Counted from the stretch's first letter, positions 16,760-25,932 are shown. The stretch: DNA of 64,000 bases from Phycisphaeraceae bacterium (GCA_019636625.1 JAHBXE010000007.1:1-64000); one strand, 5' to 3'. A program made the numbers and translations. Notes: a model not told the origin generated them from the sequence alone.

Positions 16760-17422
16760 ATGATGGGCAAGATTGCACGCGTGGTGGGACTGGGACTGGT
16801 CGTCACTGGAATGGCTCTTGGCGGCTGCCGCAATGTTTCCAAGGGCGAGTACGACATGGTCATGCAGGAGAACCAGACCCTGCGGGACGCCTTGGAACGT
16901 GAAAAGCAGGCTCGGGTTGAGGCGGAGAACCGCAACGCCTCCCTGGAGCAGGAAAACCGCGACATGGCGGGGCAGCTTGATCGGGGCCGGACTGGCACCG
17001 GCGCGGCTGCCCGATCCGGTGGTCGGGCCGACTTCTCCGGAGAGGGAGTCACCACCTCCATGCGAGGCGGCGACGTCGTGGTGAGCGTGGCCGGGGATGT
17101 CCTGTTCGACTCCGGCTCGGCAACGCTGAAGGCCAGCGCGAAGCGCACCTTGGATGGCATTGCTTCGAAGCTGAAGTCCAACTACTCGAGCCACACCATC
17201 CGGGTCGAGGGGTATACCGACACCGATCCGATCCAAAAGAGCGGTTGGAAGACCAACGAACGGCTCAGCGGTGAACGTGCCATGGCGGTCGAGTCGTACC
17301 TCGTCAGCAAGGGGGTCCCGAAGAACCGGATTTACTTCGCCGGTTTCGGTGCGGATCGGCCCAAGTCAACGAAGAAGGACAGCCGCCGGGTCGAGATTGT
17401 GATCCTGGCCGGTGCCGAGTGA
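16760..17422 (+). CDS. OmpA/Pal-like peptidoglycan-binding lipoprotein
   Basis: This 220-residue protein starts at tandem ATGs 11 bases after GGAG. The N-terminal signal ends in the lipobox LGGC, so the mature protein is lipid-anchored. A coiled-coil stretch (about 30-75, heptads with Glu, Asn and Leu) leads to an OmpA C-terminal domain (about 110-218) with DVLFDSGSATL, RVEGYTDTDP, LSGERAMAVESYL and GADRP followed by RRVEIVI, the canonical peptidoglycan-binding features. It probably tethers the outer membrane to the cell wall. A strong intrinsic terminator follows. Confidence 0.9.
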   Translation: MMGKIARVVGLGLVVTGMALGGCRNVSKGEYDMVMQENQTLRDALEREKQARVEAENRNASLEQENRDMAGQLDRGRTGTGAAARSGGRADFSGEGVTTSMRGGDVVVSVAGDVLFDSGSATLKASAKRTLDGIASKLKSNYSSHTIRVEGYTDTDPIQKSGWKTNERLSGERAMAVESYLVSKGVPKNRIYFAGFGADRPKSTKKDSRRVEIVILAGAE

Positions 17423-17443
17423 CCGTTTCTGACAGCCCTTTCG

Positions 17444-17478
17444 CAGGCCCGTGGCCCATGCCGCGGGCCTGTTTTCAT
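17444..17478 (+). terminator. Intrinsic terminator after the OmpA-like gene
   Basis: CAGGCCCGTGG (17444-17454) pairs with CCGCGGGCCTG (17461-17471) over 11 bp with one G-T wobble and a 6-base loop, followed by TTTT and a T-rich stretch. It lies 21 bases after the stop codon. Confidence 0.9.
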
Positions 17479-17576
17479 TGAGGTCCAGGGCGGTTATTCG
17501 CCCATCCGCCGGGGTTGCACTGATCCTCGGTGCGGATTGGTCCGTACATAGAGCAGGGCGCTGCCACGGACGGACC

Positions 17577-18680
17577 ATGATCAGTTCCATCGAACAAGAC
17601 CATCAGCGATTCCGCCAGATCGTCCGCGGGAAGATCCGGAAGGACCTCCGGAAGTTCCTGTCGCGCGGCGAACTCATCGGCAAGGAAGGCCGACGGTTCG
17701 TTTCCATTCCGGTTCACGACATCGACATCCCCACGTTCCGCTACGGCGACAACGCCGGCGGTGTCGGCATGGGCGAGGGCGGCGAGGGCGAATCGGCGGG
17801 CAACCAGGGCCAAGGGGGCGAGCAGGAGGGCAAGCACATCCTCGAAGTCGATGTTTCGCTGGAGGAACTGGCGGACATCCTCGCGGAGGAACTGCAGCTG
17901 CCGCGGATCAAGCCCAAAGGGGCGCACCGCATTACCACGATCCGGGACAAGTACACGGGCATCCGCCCGATCGGGCCGGCGTCGCTGCGGCACTTCAAGC
18001 GGACCTACCGCGAAGCGCTCAAGCGGCAGTTGGCGATGGGCCTCTACGACCCGGACAAACCGATCGTGGTCCCGATCCGGCATGACCTTCGCTTCCGTTC
18101 GTGGAACGAGGTCCGCAAGCCGCAGAGCAACGCGGCGATCGTGTACATGATGGACGTCTCCGGCTCCATGGGCGATGAGCAGAAGGAACTGGTCCGGCTC
18201 GAGGCGTTCTGGATCGACACTTGGCTGCGTCGCAACTACGAGGGCATCGAGAGCCGTTACATCGTGCATGATGTTCGCGCCGGCGAAGTGGACAAGAAGA
18301 CCTTCTTCTCCGTCCGCGAGGATGGCGGCACGCGGATCAGCTCCGCGTTCCAGTGCTGCCACGAACTGCTCGAGCAGCACTACGACCCGGCGGAATGGAA
18401 CATCTACCTCTTCCACTTTTCCGACGGCGACAACTCCTCCGAAGCCGACAACCGGCTCTGCGTGAAGATCCTCGATCAGCAGTTGCTGCCCAAGTGCAAT
18501 CTCTTCGGGTACTGCCAGGTCACGAGCGCCTACGGCAGCGGGAGCTTCCTGAACGTGCTGCGGGAGGCCTTCCCCAAGGGACTGGCGGATCAGGACGGGC
18601 CGAAGGTTGTGACGACCAAGGTGGACGGCCGGGATGACATCCTGGATTCGCTCCGTACGTTCTTCAAGTCCGGACGCTGA
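17577..18680 (+). CDS. DUF444 (YeaH/YhbH-type) VWA-like protein
   Basis: A 367-residue member of the DUF444/UPF0229 family. The basic N-terminus (DHQRFRQIVRGKIRKDL), a Gly/Glu-rich low-complexity linker (about 55-85), HILEVDVSLEELADIL, and the VWA-like metal-site motif MMDVSGSMGDEQKEL are the family's hallmarks, with HFSDGDN further on. In other bacteria yeaH/yhbH lies beside prkA and spoVR and is tied to stress or sporulation-related phosphorylation; neither partner is present here. The ATG at 17577 fits the family N-terminus; the open frame continues upstream to 17451 without similarity. Confidence 0.9.
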   Translation: MISSIEQDHQRFRQIVRGKIRKDLRKFLSRGELIGKEGRRFVSIPVHDIDIPTFRYGDNAGGVGMGEGGEGESAGNQGQGGEQEGKHILEVDVSLEELADILAEELQLPRIKPKGAHRITTIRDKYTGIRPIGPASLRHFKRTYREALKRQLAMGLYDPDKPIVVPIRHDLRFRSWNEVRKPQSNAAIVYMMDVSGSMGDEQKELVRLEAFWIDTWLRRNYEGIESRYIVHDVRAGEVDKKTFFSVREDGGTRISSAFQCCHELLEQHYDPAEWNIYLFHFSDGDNSSEADNRLCVKILDQQLLPKCNLFGYCQVTSAYGSGSFLNVLREAFPKGLADQDGPKVVTTKVDGRDDILDSLRTFFKSGR

Positions 18681-18769
18681 ATCGAGCGGCCACTTCCCAG
18701 CGGATACACCGGGTCCCTACCCTCTGCTGACCCGGAGCCCGCGACCTGTTCTTCTTCGTCATTTATGCT

Positions 18770-19198
18770 GTGCTCGTGTGGTACGCCGCGGCGAAGTGGC
18801 GCCGGCGGTGGCCGTCATTTGTCTTTGTTGCGATCGGCCTGCTGGTGCTTGTGGGGGTCGCGTACCTGCACTACTGGCTGAGCATCTGGACCAACGGGCG
18901 CATCAATCTGCCGGTGTTGCGATCGATGCTGTACCCGTACATCGTGCTTGTCGGCATCGTGGGGGTTTACATCGCATGCCTGCCTCGGCACCGTCCGGGG
19001 GAAAACCGGTGCCATGCCTGCCGCTACGACCTCACGGGACTGAAGCTGCCGACGCCATGCCCGGAGTGCGGCGCGCGGAACGGATTCAACCGCGCCACCA
19101 CCGCCACGCCAGCCCGACAAGAAGGACCAGCACCGGCATCCCCACAATGGTCAGCATCCGCAGGGTCGTCCTCGTGGTTCCGCTCATCGGGCCGATGA
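18770..19198 (+). CDS. Membrane protein with C-terminal zinc ribbon
   Basis: About 142 residues from GTG 18770; the hydrophobic frame extends upstream to 18731, so the true start may be a rare codon near 18746. Two membrane helices (roughly 15-35 and 50-75) are followed by a treble-clef-like zinc ribbon with CHAC and CPEC separated by 13 residues, a common arrangement in small planctomycete membrane proteins. The tail beyond the ribbon is Ser/Ala-rich and overlaps by 113 bases the 3' end of the convergent GldG-like gene. Function is unknown. Confidence 0.5.
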   Translation: MLVWYAAAKWRRRWPSFVFVAIGLLVLVGVAYLHYWLSIWTNGRINLPVLRSMLYPYIVLVGIVGVYIACLPRHRPGENRCHACRYDLTGLKLPTPCPECGARNGFNRATTATPARQEGPAPASPQWSASAGSSSWFRSSGR

Positions 19199-21221
19199 GC
19201 GGGGCGGCCCGGGCCGTGGGGCTCTGCGCGATCAGATCGTCCTGTCCTGCGAGCCACGAAATCGCAGCATCGAACAGCTCCGCATTCCCGGGATTGGCCG
19301 CCACGGGGCGGCCGTCCACTTCTGTCATGTCCTTGAGAATCGGATCGCTGAACCATGTGTTCGACCCCACCACCACCAGGCGCTGGGTATGCTCGCCATT
19401 GTCCCGCTCCGCCGCAGCGGCGAGGATCCACGGCCCCTTGCCGTCGTCACGCTCGGAATCGTTGGAGGGCGGGTTGGGCACGGACGGGTGTTGCTCGATC
19501 GGCACCTGGAGGAAGCTGAGCCACTGCGATTCGGCCCACAGGCCCGGACCGCTGACCTCGAAAAGGGTGGCCACGCGAACGCCCTTGGCCTCCACCCTTC
19601 GCAGAGGGATTGGCCATTGGAGACGAGTCGGAAGTCCCTTGATCGCGCGGGCGATGGGGTGCGGCGGACCTTCACCCTCGGCCGCCCGGACGACCTGCAC
19701 CGCCTGAACCTCACGGCCCGCTGGGCGGATCACTTCCCGCAGGAGCGGTTTGGCGGACTCAGCACGAAGGCCGAACAACGGAAGGAAAGCGACAGTGGGA
19801 TCGGGCTCGCCGTATGTGGGCAAGGTGGAGGGAAACACGGAAAGCAGCAGCGGGTATCCGCGTTCGACAATCCAGTTGAGTGCCCGCCCTAACTTTTGTG
19901 CTCGTTCCGGTCCGGTCTGACCTTGGGGTCCGCCGCTGGGGCTGTCCACGTTGAAACAGACGTACACGACGGGCCTCGTTCCGGTCGGATCAAGCCGCGA
20001 TGTGCTGGGAGGGTCCGGACTTAGCGCTGCTTCCCACACCAGAACATCCACGCCCCGGAAGGCAAGACGCTGGGTCGCGGCCTCAAAGACCTTGTTTCGC
20101 TCAAAAAAGCCCCGAGGCTGGCCGTGCACTATGACAACGATCGGCTTGATCGGCTGGGCGAGCGAACCAAGCGCGGTGGCCAGCAGCTCCTCCGCGTTCC
20201 GCCCCAGGTCCGCGCCCCCCGACGCCGCGATTGCCGAGCCGCTCGGCAGCAGCGCCCGAAGGTCGATCGCCGTCACGCCAACGTCCGTCGGGCCGATGAG
20301 GATCGCGGCCGTCGCGCTCTGCAGCAGCCGGGCGATCCGTGTGATATCCAGGCGCGGCATGCGGGCGAGCGTGTCGGATACGAGGGCGCACCGGTCTCGC
20401 TGCTGGGCGGCCTCGAGCGCGATTGACCGGGCGATGTCGCGAACACCCTCCGACGATCCTGCATCCTTCGACAGCACGTCCAGGTTCTGGGCGATGTCTC
20501 GGAGCCCGGCCTCCAGATCGGCCACGGGCTGACGCAACAGGCCGAGAGACGTCTCAATGTCCGGGATGCCAGCGGCCGAACCCGAACCGAGCGCGGCGCG
20601 TGAGCGGCCCGCGAGGTCGCGCAGGGCGGCGCTGGATGAACGGCACTCGGCCATTCGCCGGTCCAGGTACCCCCGCGCTGCATTGGCCACGGTTCCGTCG
20701 GCCGGCAGCAGCCCCCGCAGCGATGTCATCGAAGGGATAACCGATTCCAGCCACGCCGCGAAGTTCTCCGCCGAATCCTGGGCTCCCCGCAGGTCGGCCA
20801 ACTGTCTATCGATCTTTGCCTGATCGCGGGCGCGAAGCCGATCAAGCAGCTCTCCGTAACGGGCGGCCCCATCGGCGGATCCCGTGTCGATCAGCGTGGC
20901 CGAGATCGAGGCGCCGCCGATCGACGCCCGACGGAACTGGTCCAGAACGTCAACAAGTCGGGCCAGCGCCCGGCGATCCACCGCCCGCGGGTCCTTGAGT
21001 GGCGCGGCGATGACAATCTCAAAGTCTCCCTTGAGCTTGCCGACCAGCATCTTGGAACGGGGCGAGAGCTGGTGCTCTCGCGTCGCCGTGACGTCGAGCC
21101 GAACAGCGAATCGTTTGGCGAGCACGTTGACCAGAACGAGCGAAGCGACGGCCGCGATCACCAGGACCAGCGTCATCGCCCCGAAGCGAAGCCGGCGATC
21201 AGAAGCGGCGGAGCGTGTCAT
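19086..21221 (-). CDS. GldG-like auxiliary subunit of an ABC-2 exporter
   Basis: This 711-residue protein follows GAGGAGGTG and begins with an ATG overlapping the permease stop (ATGA). A membrane helix lies near 16-38 and a second at the extreme C-terminus (about 685-705). Between is a large extracytoplasmic part of the ABC_transp_aux/GldG type, with TREHQLSPRSKMLV near the start, a helical coiled region (about 130-290) and a Rossmann-like half with PIVVIVHGQPRGFFERN. In Bacteroidetes gliding systems such a subunit acts with GldA and GldF; in planctomycetes it is found in non-gliding species, so its cargo is unknown. It is third in an ATPase-permease-auxiliary operon. Confidence 0.8.
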   Translation of the reverse strand: MTRSAASDRRLRFGAMTLVLVIAAVASLVLVNVLAKRFAVRLDVTATREHQLSPRSKMLVGKLKGDFEIVIAAPLKDPRAVDRRALARLVDVLDQFRRASIGGASISATLIDTGSADGAARYGELLDRLRARDQAKIDRQLADLRGAQDSAENFAAWLESVIPSMTSLRGLLPADGTVANAARGYLDRRMAECRSSSAALRDLAGRSRAALGSGSAAGIPDIETSLGLLRQPVADLEAGLRDIAQNLDVLSKDAGSSEGVRDIARSIALEAAQQRDRCALVSDTLARMPRLDITRIARLLQSATAAILIGPTDVGVTAIDLRALLPSGSAIAASGGADLGRNAEELLATALGSLAQPIKPIVVIVHGQPRGFFERNKVFEAATQRLAFRGVDVLVWEAALSPDPPSTSRLDPTGTRPVVYVCFNVDSPSGGPQGQTGPERAQKLGRALNWIVERGYPLLLSVFPSTLPTYGEPDPTVAFLPLFGLRAESAKPLLREVIRPAGREVQAVQVVRAAEGEGPPHPIARAIKGLPTRLQWPIPLRRVEAKGVRVATLFEVSGPGLWAESQWLSFLQVPIEQHPSVPNPPSNDSERDDGKGPWILAAAAERDNGEHTQRLVVVGSNTWFSDPILKDMTEVDGRPVAANPGNAELFDAAISWLAGQDDLIAQSPTARAAPLIGPMSGTTRTTLRMLTIVGMPVLVLLVGLAWRWWRG

Positions 21222-21937
21222 CGCCACCTCCTCGTCTGCACCGCGACGTACGCCAACAGCAGAAAGAACGAGGCAAGGCTCAGCAGAAACACAACATGTG
21301 ACGAGTCGATCACGCCCTTGGCAAAGTCCACGAGCCGCGGTCCCAAGGAGAGCTCTGCCGCCCATCGCGCCGCCCAGGGCGGAAGACCGACAATGTCACT
21401 GGTCACCAGTGTGTAAAGCAGCAGGAAGAGAAAGGTCCCCAGGAACGCCAGTGTCTGGTTGGACGTCAGCGCCGAGGCAAGCGTGCCCACGGCCAAGTAC
21501 ACCAGGCCGAGCAGAGCGAGACTCAGGTAGCCCGCGAAGATCGGGCCGGGATCGGGGCGAGGGTCCGAAACCGCCATGAGAATTGCCGGGTACGCGAGCG
21601 TCGGCAGAACCATGGCCACCAGAAACATCGCCGCGCCGAGGAACTTGCCGAGCACGATGCTGGCGTCGCCGACGGGCGATGTCATCAAGGGCTCGATGGT
21701 TCCGGACTTGAGCTCCTCGCTGAAGAGCCGCATCGAAACGGCCGGAACAACCGGGAGCAGCAGAAAGCCGGACACGCCGAAGAAGTACCGGAGCGAAGAA
21801 GGCTCGCCAGAGATCAGAATGCGCTCTGCAAAGATCAGGCCGGCAAGGAACAGGTACAGCGATACCGCCACCCATCCGAGCGGGATTCGGAAGAACGAAC
21901 GAAACTCTCGAGTGGCGATGGCCCAGAGTGCTTTCAC
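21218..21937 (-). CDS. ABC-2 type transporter permease (GldF-like)
   Basis: A 239-residue membrane protein with six predicted hydrophobic helices, beginning at a GTG that overlaps the ATPase stop codon (GTGA, 21934-21937). Conserved segments of the GldF/NosY-type permeases are seen: ATREFRSFFRIPLGW at the N-terminus and MRLFSEELKSGTIEPLMTSPV after the second helix. It should form the membrane channel with the adjoining ATPase, with GldG-like protein as partner. Confidence 0.88.
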   Translation of the reverse strand: MKALWAIATREFRSFFRIPLGWVAVSLYLFLAGLIFAERILISGEPSSLRYFFGVSGFLLLPVVPAVSMRLFSEELKSGTIEPLMTSPVGDASIVLGKFLGAAMFLVAMVLPTLAYPAILMAVSDPRPDPGPIFAGYLSLALLGLVYLAVGTLASALTSNQTLAFLGTFLFLLLYTLVTSDIVGLPPWAARWAAELSLGPRLVDFAKGVIDSSHVVFLLSLASFFLLLAYVAVQTRRWR

Positions 21938-22890
21938 GCCCCGCCCTCCGCCTTGCCCGGGTCTTCTTCGCCCTCGATCAGCTCAAGGAAGATGCGTTCG
22001 AGGGACGGCGCTGCACGGGTCAGTTCTCGAAGACCAAGTCCGGCCCGAACCGCGGCGGCCCCCACCGCCTCTTCCAGCGACCCCGTTCCGCGAACCGTGA
22101 ACGTGTGCCAGTTGCCGGAACTCGCCCCCGCCTCGACGCTGGCCACTCCCTCAATCGAGGCGAAGGCTCGCCGCGCCGCTTCACCATCTCCTTTCACCTG
22201 CACCACCAGTGGCGCTGAGGCGCGGTGCTTGGCCAGCAGCTCGCGCGGCTTGGCGTTGAGCCGGATCCGCCCGCGCGCCATGACCACGATGCGGTCGCAC
22301 GTTTGCTCGACTTCGGGGAGAATGTGCGAACTGACCAGAACAGCCTTGTCCTTGGCCAAGTCCCGAACCAAGGTCCTGACGTGGCGGATCTGCCGCGGGT
22401 CGAGGGCGCTGGTCGGCTCGTCGAGCACCAGGACTGGCGGGTCGTGCATGATCGCCGCGGCGAGCCCGACTCTCTGCCGATACCCGCGGCTGAGCTGACC
22501 GACCCGCCGTCGGGCGACATCGGCGAGATCGCACCGGGCCAAGGACTGGTCAATGGCGGCGCGGCGAGCGGGCCGGGGCATGCCATAGAGCCGTCCCCGG
22601 AAGTCCAGATAATCGCGGGTGGTCATCTCGGCGTAGGACGGGGCGGACTCGGGCAAGTACCCCACCTGGCGCCTGGCCGAGAGGGCGGCGTCCAAGGTGT
22701 CGAAGCCGTTGATGGATATGGACCCGGAATCCGCAGGAACAAAGCCGGTGACCATGCGGATAGTGGTAGACTTGCCCGCCCCGTTGGCGCCCAAAAGGCC
22801 GACGACTTCTCCACGGGCGACCTCGAACGTCACATCCCGCACCGCCCTGATGCCGCCGAAAGACTTGGATACGCCCTGAACGTGGATCAT
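21934..22890 (-). CDS. ABC transporter ATP-binding protein (GldA-like)
   Basis: This 318-residue nucleotide-binding subunit has Walker A GANGAGKSTT near residue 36, the Q loop, the signature LSRGYRQRVGLA, Walker B VLVLDEPTSALDP and the H-loop SSHILPEVE. A C-terminal extension (about 220-318) typical of the GldA/NatA subgroup follows. It powers the adjoining permease and heads the operon. The open frame reaches far upstream to 24597 only because it runs antisense to the next gene; the family N-terminus MIHVQGVSKSF fixes the ATG at 22890. Confidence 0.93.
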   Translation of the reverse strand: MIHVQGVSKSFGGIRAVRDVTFEVARGEVVGLLGANGAGKSTTIRMVTGFVPADSGSISINGFDTLDAALSARRQVGYLPESAPSYAEMTTRDYLDFRGRLYGMPRPARRAAIDQSLARCDLADVARRRVGQLSRGYRQRVGLAAAIMHDPPVLVLDEPTSALDPRQIRHVRTLVRDLAKDKAVLVSSHILPEVEQTCDRIVVMARGRIRLNAKPRELLAKHRASAPLVVQVKGDGEAARRAFASIEGVASVEAGASSGNWHTFTVRGTGSLEEAVGAAAVRAGLGLRELTRAAPSLERIFLELIEGEEDPGKAEGGA

Positions 22891-22980
22891 GGCCGCCACA
22901 GTGAATTGAAGGGTTCTGCCGATGTGAAGGGAGGCAAGTCTCCCGCCGCCCCGCCAGGATCGATAGAATTGGCCAAGACC

Positions 22981-24705
22981 GTGTCTCCCACCAGTTCTCG
23001 GAAAACGCCGTCCAACCAGATGGGGCAGCCCCGTCCCAAGTTGTGGATCGTGTCCGGCCCGGGTGTTCCCGTGGAGAGTCTTCGGTCTTCCCTTGCCCCG
23101 AGCTTTGACGTTTCCGTTGTCGATCCCGGGCCGCTGGCCGATGCAAGCGGGGCCGCGGCGCTGGTGCTCACGTCCCAAGGGGACCTTCGCAAGCTGACGG
23201 CGGCGCCGGAGGGTGTTTCCGCCCTTCTCGACGCGATGGGACAGGGTGTGTGTCTGGTGAGGGCGTCGGGTGAGGTGGTCTGGTCCAACACGAAGTTTGC
23301 CCGGTTTGACGGTAAGGTGCAGAGCCAGATCGCCGCGGCGTGCCTCGGCGCCTTGACGAGCCTTCGCCAGCGGTCGACCCGGGCCATGGTACCCGGCCAA
23401 GGCGGCGAGGCGATCGCCCGCTTGGAGGTCGAAACACCCGACAGCCGCATATACGAGGTCATTGTCTCCCCCGCGGACGGGGATGCGGCGCAAATGGCCG
23501 CGGCGATTGTCCGGGACATCACGACGGAACGGCGCCTGCGAAGGAAACTGGATGCCATCGATCAGGCGGGCTACCAGTTGGTGCGATTCGAGGCCGAATC
23601 CGTGCGCAAGGCGAACGTCTTTGAGCGATTGCGGCTGCTCGAGACCCGTATTCTGCACAGTTGCCGCGATCTGCTGAAGTTCAATCACTTTGCGATCCGC
23701 CTGCTGGATGAACGGTCGGGTCGATTGGAAATGGTGATGCACAGCGGCCTTCCGCAGGAGGCGGTGGAGCTGGAGATCTACCCCCTCGAAGAGGGCAACG
23801 GGATCAGCGGGTACGTCGCCGCGACGGGGCGCAGCTACATCTGCTCCGACACGGAAAAAGACAAACTGTTTCTCCCTGGGGTGGTCAACGCCCGGTCGTC
23901 GCTGACGGTGCCGCTGCGTCTGCACGACAAGGTGATCGGCGTGTTCGATGTGGAGAGCCAGAATGTCGGGGCGTTCACGGAGGATGACCGACAGTTTGCC
24001 GAGATTTTCGGGCGCTACATCGCCATGGCGCTGCACATGCTGAACCTGCTCGTGGTGGAGCGCAGCGCTGTGAATGAGACGGTTACGGGTCGGGTTGAGG
24101 GTGAACTCAGCGAGCCGCTGATGGACATCCTCAAGGAAGCGGACTGGCTCAAGCAGATCGCCGCGAGGGACCCGGAGGCGGCACGCCACCTGGACCGGAT
24201 CACGGCGGATGTGGAGGCCATTCGGCGGCGGGTGAAGAACGTGGCCAGCGGACCCCAGACGCTCCTGGGCGTTGAAGGGGCGATGGCGGAGATCAAGAAG
24301 GATCCTGCCCTGGAGGGCAAGCGGATCCTGGTGGCGGACGATGAGGCGAACGTGCGGCGGATCATCCACGATGTGCTGCATAATCGCGGTTGCGAGGTGG
24401 ATGTGTTCGAGAGCGGCGTGGGCGCGATCACGGCGTTGGAAGAGGCGAGGGACGGAAAGCGCCCGAGGTTCGACGTCGTGCTTTCTGACATTCGCATGCC
24501 CGATCGGAACGGGTACGACGTGTTCAAGGCGGCCCGCGAGGCGCTGCCCGGCGTTCCCGTGATCCTGATGACCGGGTTCGGTTACGACCCCCACCACTCG
24601 ATCGTCCGCGCTTCACAGGCGGGGTTGCAGAATGTCCTGTTCAAGCCCTTCCCTGTGGAACGGTTGCTGGAAGAGGTTCGAAAGGCGGTCACTGCGCCGA
24701 GCTGA
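22981..24705 (+). CDS. PAS-GAF-receiver signalling protein without kinase domain
   Basis: About 574 residues from GTG 22981 (ATG 23020 is an alternative). An N-terminal receiver-like/unknown region is followed by a PAS-like domain (about 85-185, with QGVCLVRASGEVVWSN), a GAF domain (about 215-365, with SGYVAATGRSYIC and NARSSLTVPLRL), a helical linker, and a C-terminal receiver domain (about 445-572) with acidic pocket DDE, phosphoacceptor Asp in VVLSDIRMPD and conserved Lys in LFKPF. No histidine kinase catalytic ATPase domain is seen; the helical linker may dimerise. It is divergent from the Gld-type operon. Confidence 0.82.
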   Translation: MSPTSSRKTPSNQMGQPRPKLWIVSGPGVPVESLRSSLAPSFDVSVVDPGPLADASGAAALVLTSQGDLRKLTAAPEGVSALLDAMGQGVCLVRASGEVVWSNTKFARFDGKVQSQIAAACLGALTSLRQRSTRAMVPGQGGEAIARLEVETPDSRIYEVIVSPADGDAAQMAAAIVRDITTERRLRRKLDAIDQAGYQLVRFEAESVRKANVFERLRLLETRILHSCRDLLKFNHFAIRLLDERSGRLEMVMHSGLPQEAVELEIYPLEEGNGISGYVAATGRSYICSDTEKDKLFLPGVVNARSSLTVPLRLHDKVIGVFDVESQNVGAFTEDDRQFAEIFGRYIAMALHMLNLLVVERSAVNETVTGRVEGELSEPLMDILKEADWLKQIAARDPEAARHLDRITADVEAIRRRVKNVASGPQTLLGVEGAMAEIKKDPALEGKRILVADDEANVRRIIHDVLHNRGCEVDVFESGVGAITALEEARDGKRPRFDVVLSDIRMPDRNGYDVFKAAREALPGVPVILMTGFGYDPHHSIVRASQAGLQNVLFKPFPVERLLEEVRKAVTAPS

Positions 24706-24724
24706 GACCGGCGCGGGCGGCCCC

Positions 24725-25339
24725 TCATGGCTTGAACAGCCCCCTCTTGTCCGTGCCGAGCATTCCCGCCGCGAGCGTGCGGGGATCAACGTCACCCAAT
24801 CGGCGGATCACAGAGGCCGGCGCAACCCGGGTGACGGGCAGACGGTCCAGGGCGTCGTCGATGATCGGGGACATCGCTTCCCGGCTGGTCTGCCAGTTCA
24901 GGCGGTCGAAACGCCGCAGATCCAGCGGGCGCGTGTAGGACCGCATGGACCGCTCGCCCTTGGCGTTGAAGTAGTCGTTGAAGTAAGACATCAGCAACTC
25001 GCGAAGGGATCGGTACACGGGCTCGCGGAAGCGCAGGCCGACGAAGTTGCTCTTGGCCACGGCGCCCCAGAGCCCGTCGCGGCGGAAGAGCGCCAGCAGG
25101 TGACCATCGTCGCGTTCGGCGTTGATCCAGCAGATCAGCGGCGGGTCGCCATGATGCTGCAACGCGGCGGCGGCGAAGAGGGCGCCGTCGACGCAGTGCG
25201 CCCGACGATCCTGCATGACGCGTCTGGGGCAGCGGTAGATCGGGTCGGTGCTGTACGGCGTCTGATCGAGGTATCGCTGAACATCGAGCGGCGTTCGAAG
25301 GCGATCGAGCAGACGGGTTTCGGCACGTGTCCACATCAT
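24725..25339 (-). CDS. Transglutaminase-like fold protein, function unknown
   Basis: This 204-residue protein from the ATG at 25339 (a second ATG lies three bases inside) has RRAHCVDGALFAAAALQHHG, then DDGHLLALF and a LWGAVAKSN segment. The spacing suggests the Cys-His-Asp/Asn catalytic core of the transglutaminase/NlpC-like superfamily. The rest is basic and helical. The upstream continuation to 25522 is rejected because it overlaps the divergent HIT leader. No partner genes indicate a substrate. Confidence 0.6.
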   Translation of the reverse strand: MMWTRAETRLLDRLRTPLDVQRYLDQTPYSTDPIYRCPRRVMQDRRAHCVDGALFAAAALQHHGDPPLICWINAERDDGHLLALFRRDGLWGAVAKSNFVGLRFREPVYRSLRELLMSYFNDYFNAKGERSMRSYTRPLDLRRFDRLNWQTSREAMSPIIDDALDRLPVTRVAPASVIRRLGDVDPRTLAAGMLGTDKRGLFKP

Positions 25340-25490
25340 CCGGAGAATGTAGCAAGCGGGGCGTGCCTTCTGCGTGCCCCCCCCAGCCGCGGGCCCGATT
25401 CGAAGGGGTCCCCAGCAACGCAGGAGACGATCCCCTTCGTGCCGCATCGCTGAGACTCCACCGATCGCCGGATTGGGAGTAGAGTGTGGC

Positions 25491-25898
25491 ATGGCCGCCA
25501 GCATCTTCACACGCATCATCAACGGCGAGATCCCCTGTCACAAGGTGTACGAGGACGACCGGGTCATCGCGTTTCTCGACATCAACCCGCTGAGCCCCGG
25601 GCACACGCTGATCGTGCCCAAGGAACCGGCGGAAACCGTGGACAAACTCTCCGATGAGTCCGCGTCGGCGATCGGGCGTGTCCTGCCCCGGATCAGCCGG
25701 GCCGTGCTCGCCGCGACAGGGGCCAAGGCGTTCAACATCCTGCAGAACAACGGCGCCGGGGCCCACCAGGCGGTGTTCCATGTGCACTTCCACATCATTC
25801 CCAAGTTCGAGAGCGGACAAGGGCTTGGGATTGGCTGGAAGCCGGGGAAACTGGAGGATGGAGCGGCGCTGGCGAGCCGGATTGCCGCGGCGATCTGA
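25491..25898 (+). CDS. HIT-family nucleotide hydrolase
   Basis: This 135-residue protein shows the histidine-triad signature HVHFHIIP (H-x-H-x-H) near residue 98, with upstream family blocks IFTRIINGEIPCHKVYEDD, AFLDINPLSPGHTLIVPK and NNGAGAHQAVFH. HIT enzymes of this group (HinT/YcfF type) hydrolyse purine nucleoside phosphoramidates or related adenylates. The ATG follows GGGAG. Length and order match the family. Confidence 0.95.
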   Translation: MAASIFTRIINGEIPCHKVYEDDRVIAFLDINPLSPGHTLIVPKEPAETVDKLSDESASAIGRVLPRISRAVLAATGAKAFNILQNNGAGAHQAVFHVHFHIIPKFESGQGLGIGWKPGKLEDGAALASRIAAAI

Positions 25899-25900
25899 AG

Positions 25901-25911
25901 CCGGCCCTTGC
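25901..25911 (+). repeat. CCGGCCCTTGC intergenic motif, copy 1
   Basis: Copy 1 of an 11-base motif found three times, always in the same orientation and between genes (also 28642 and 31185). Here it falls three bases after the HIT stop and continues into a weak CCGGC/GCCGG stem. Confidence 0.35.
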
Positions 25912-25932
25912 ATGCGCCGGACAAAGTGTTTC

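Noticed and set aside
22891-24597. Long upstream extension of the ABC ATPase frame
   Set aside because: The added residues are antisense to the PAS-GAF-receiver gene; the ATPase family N-terminus begins at 22890.
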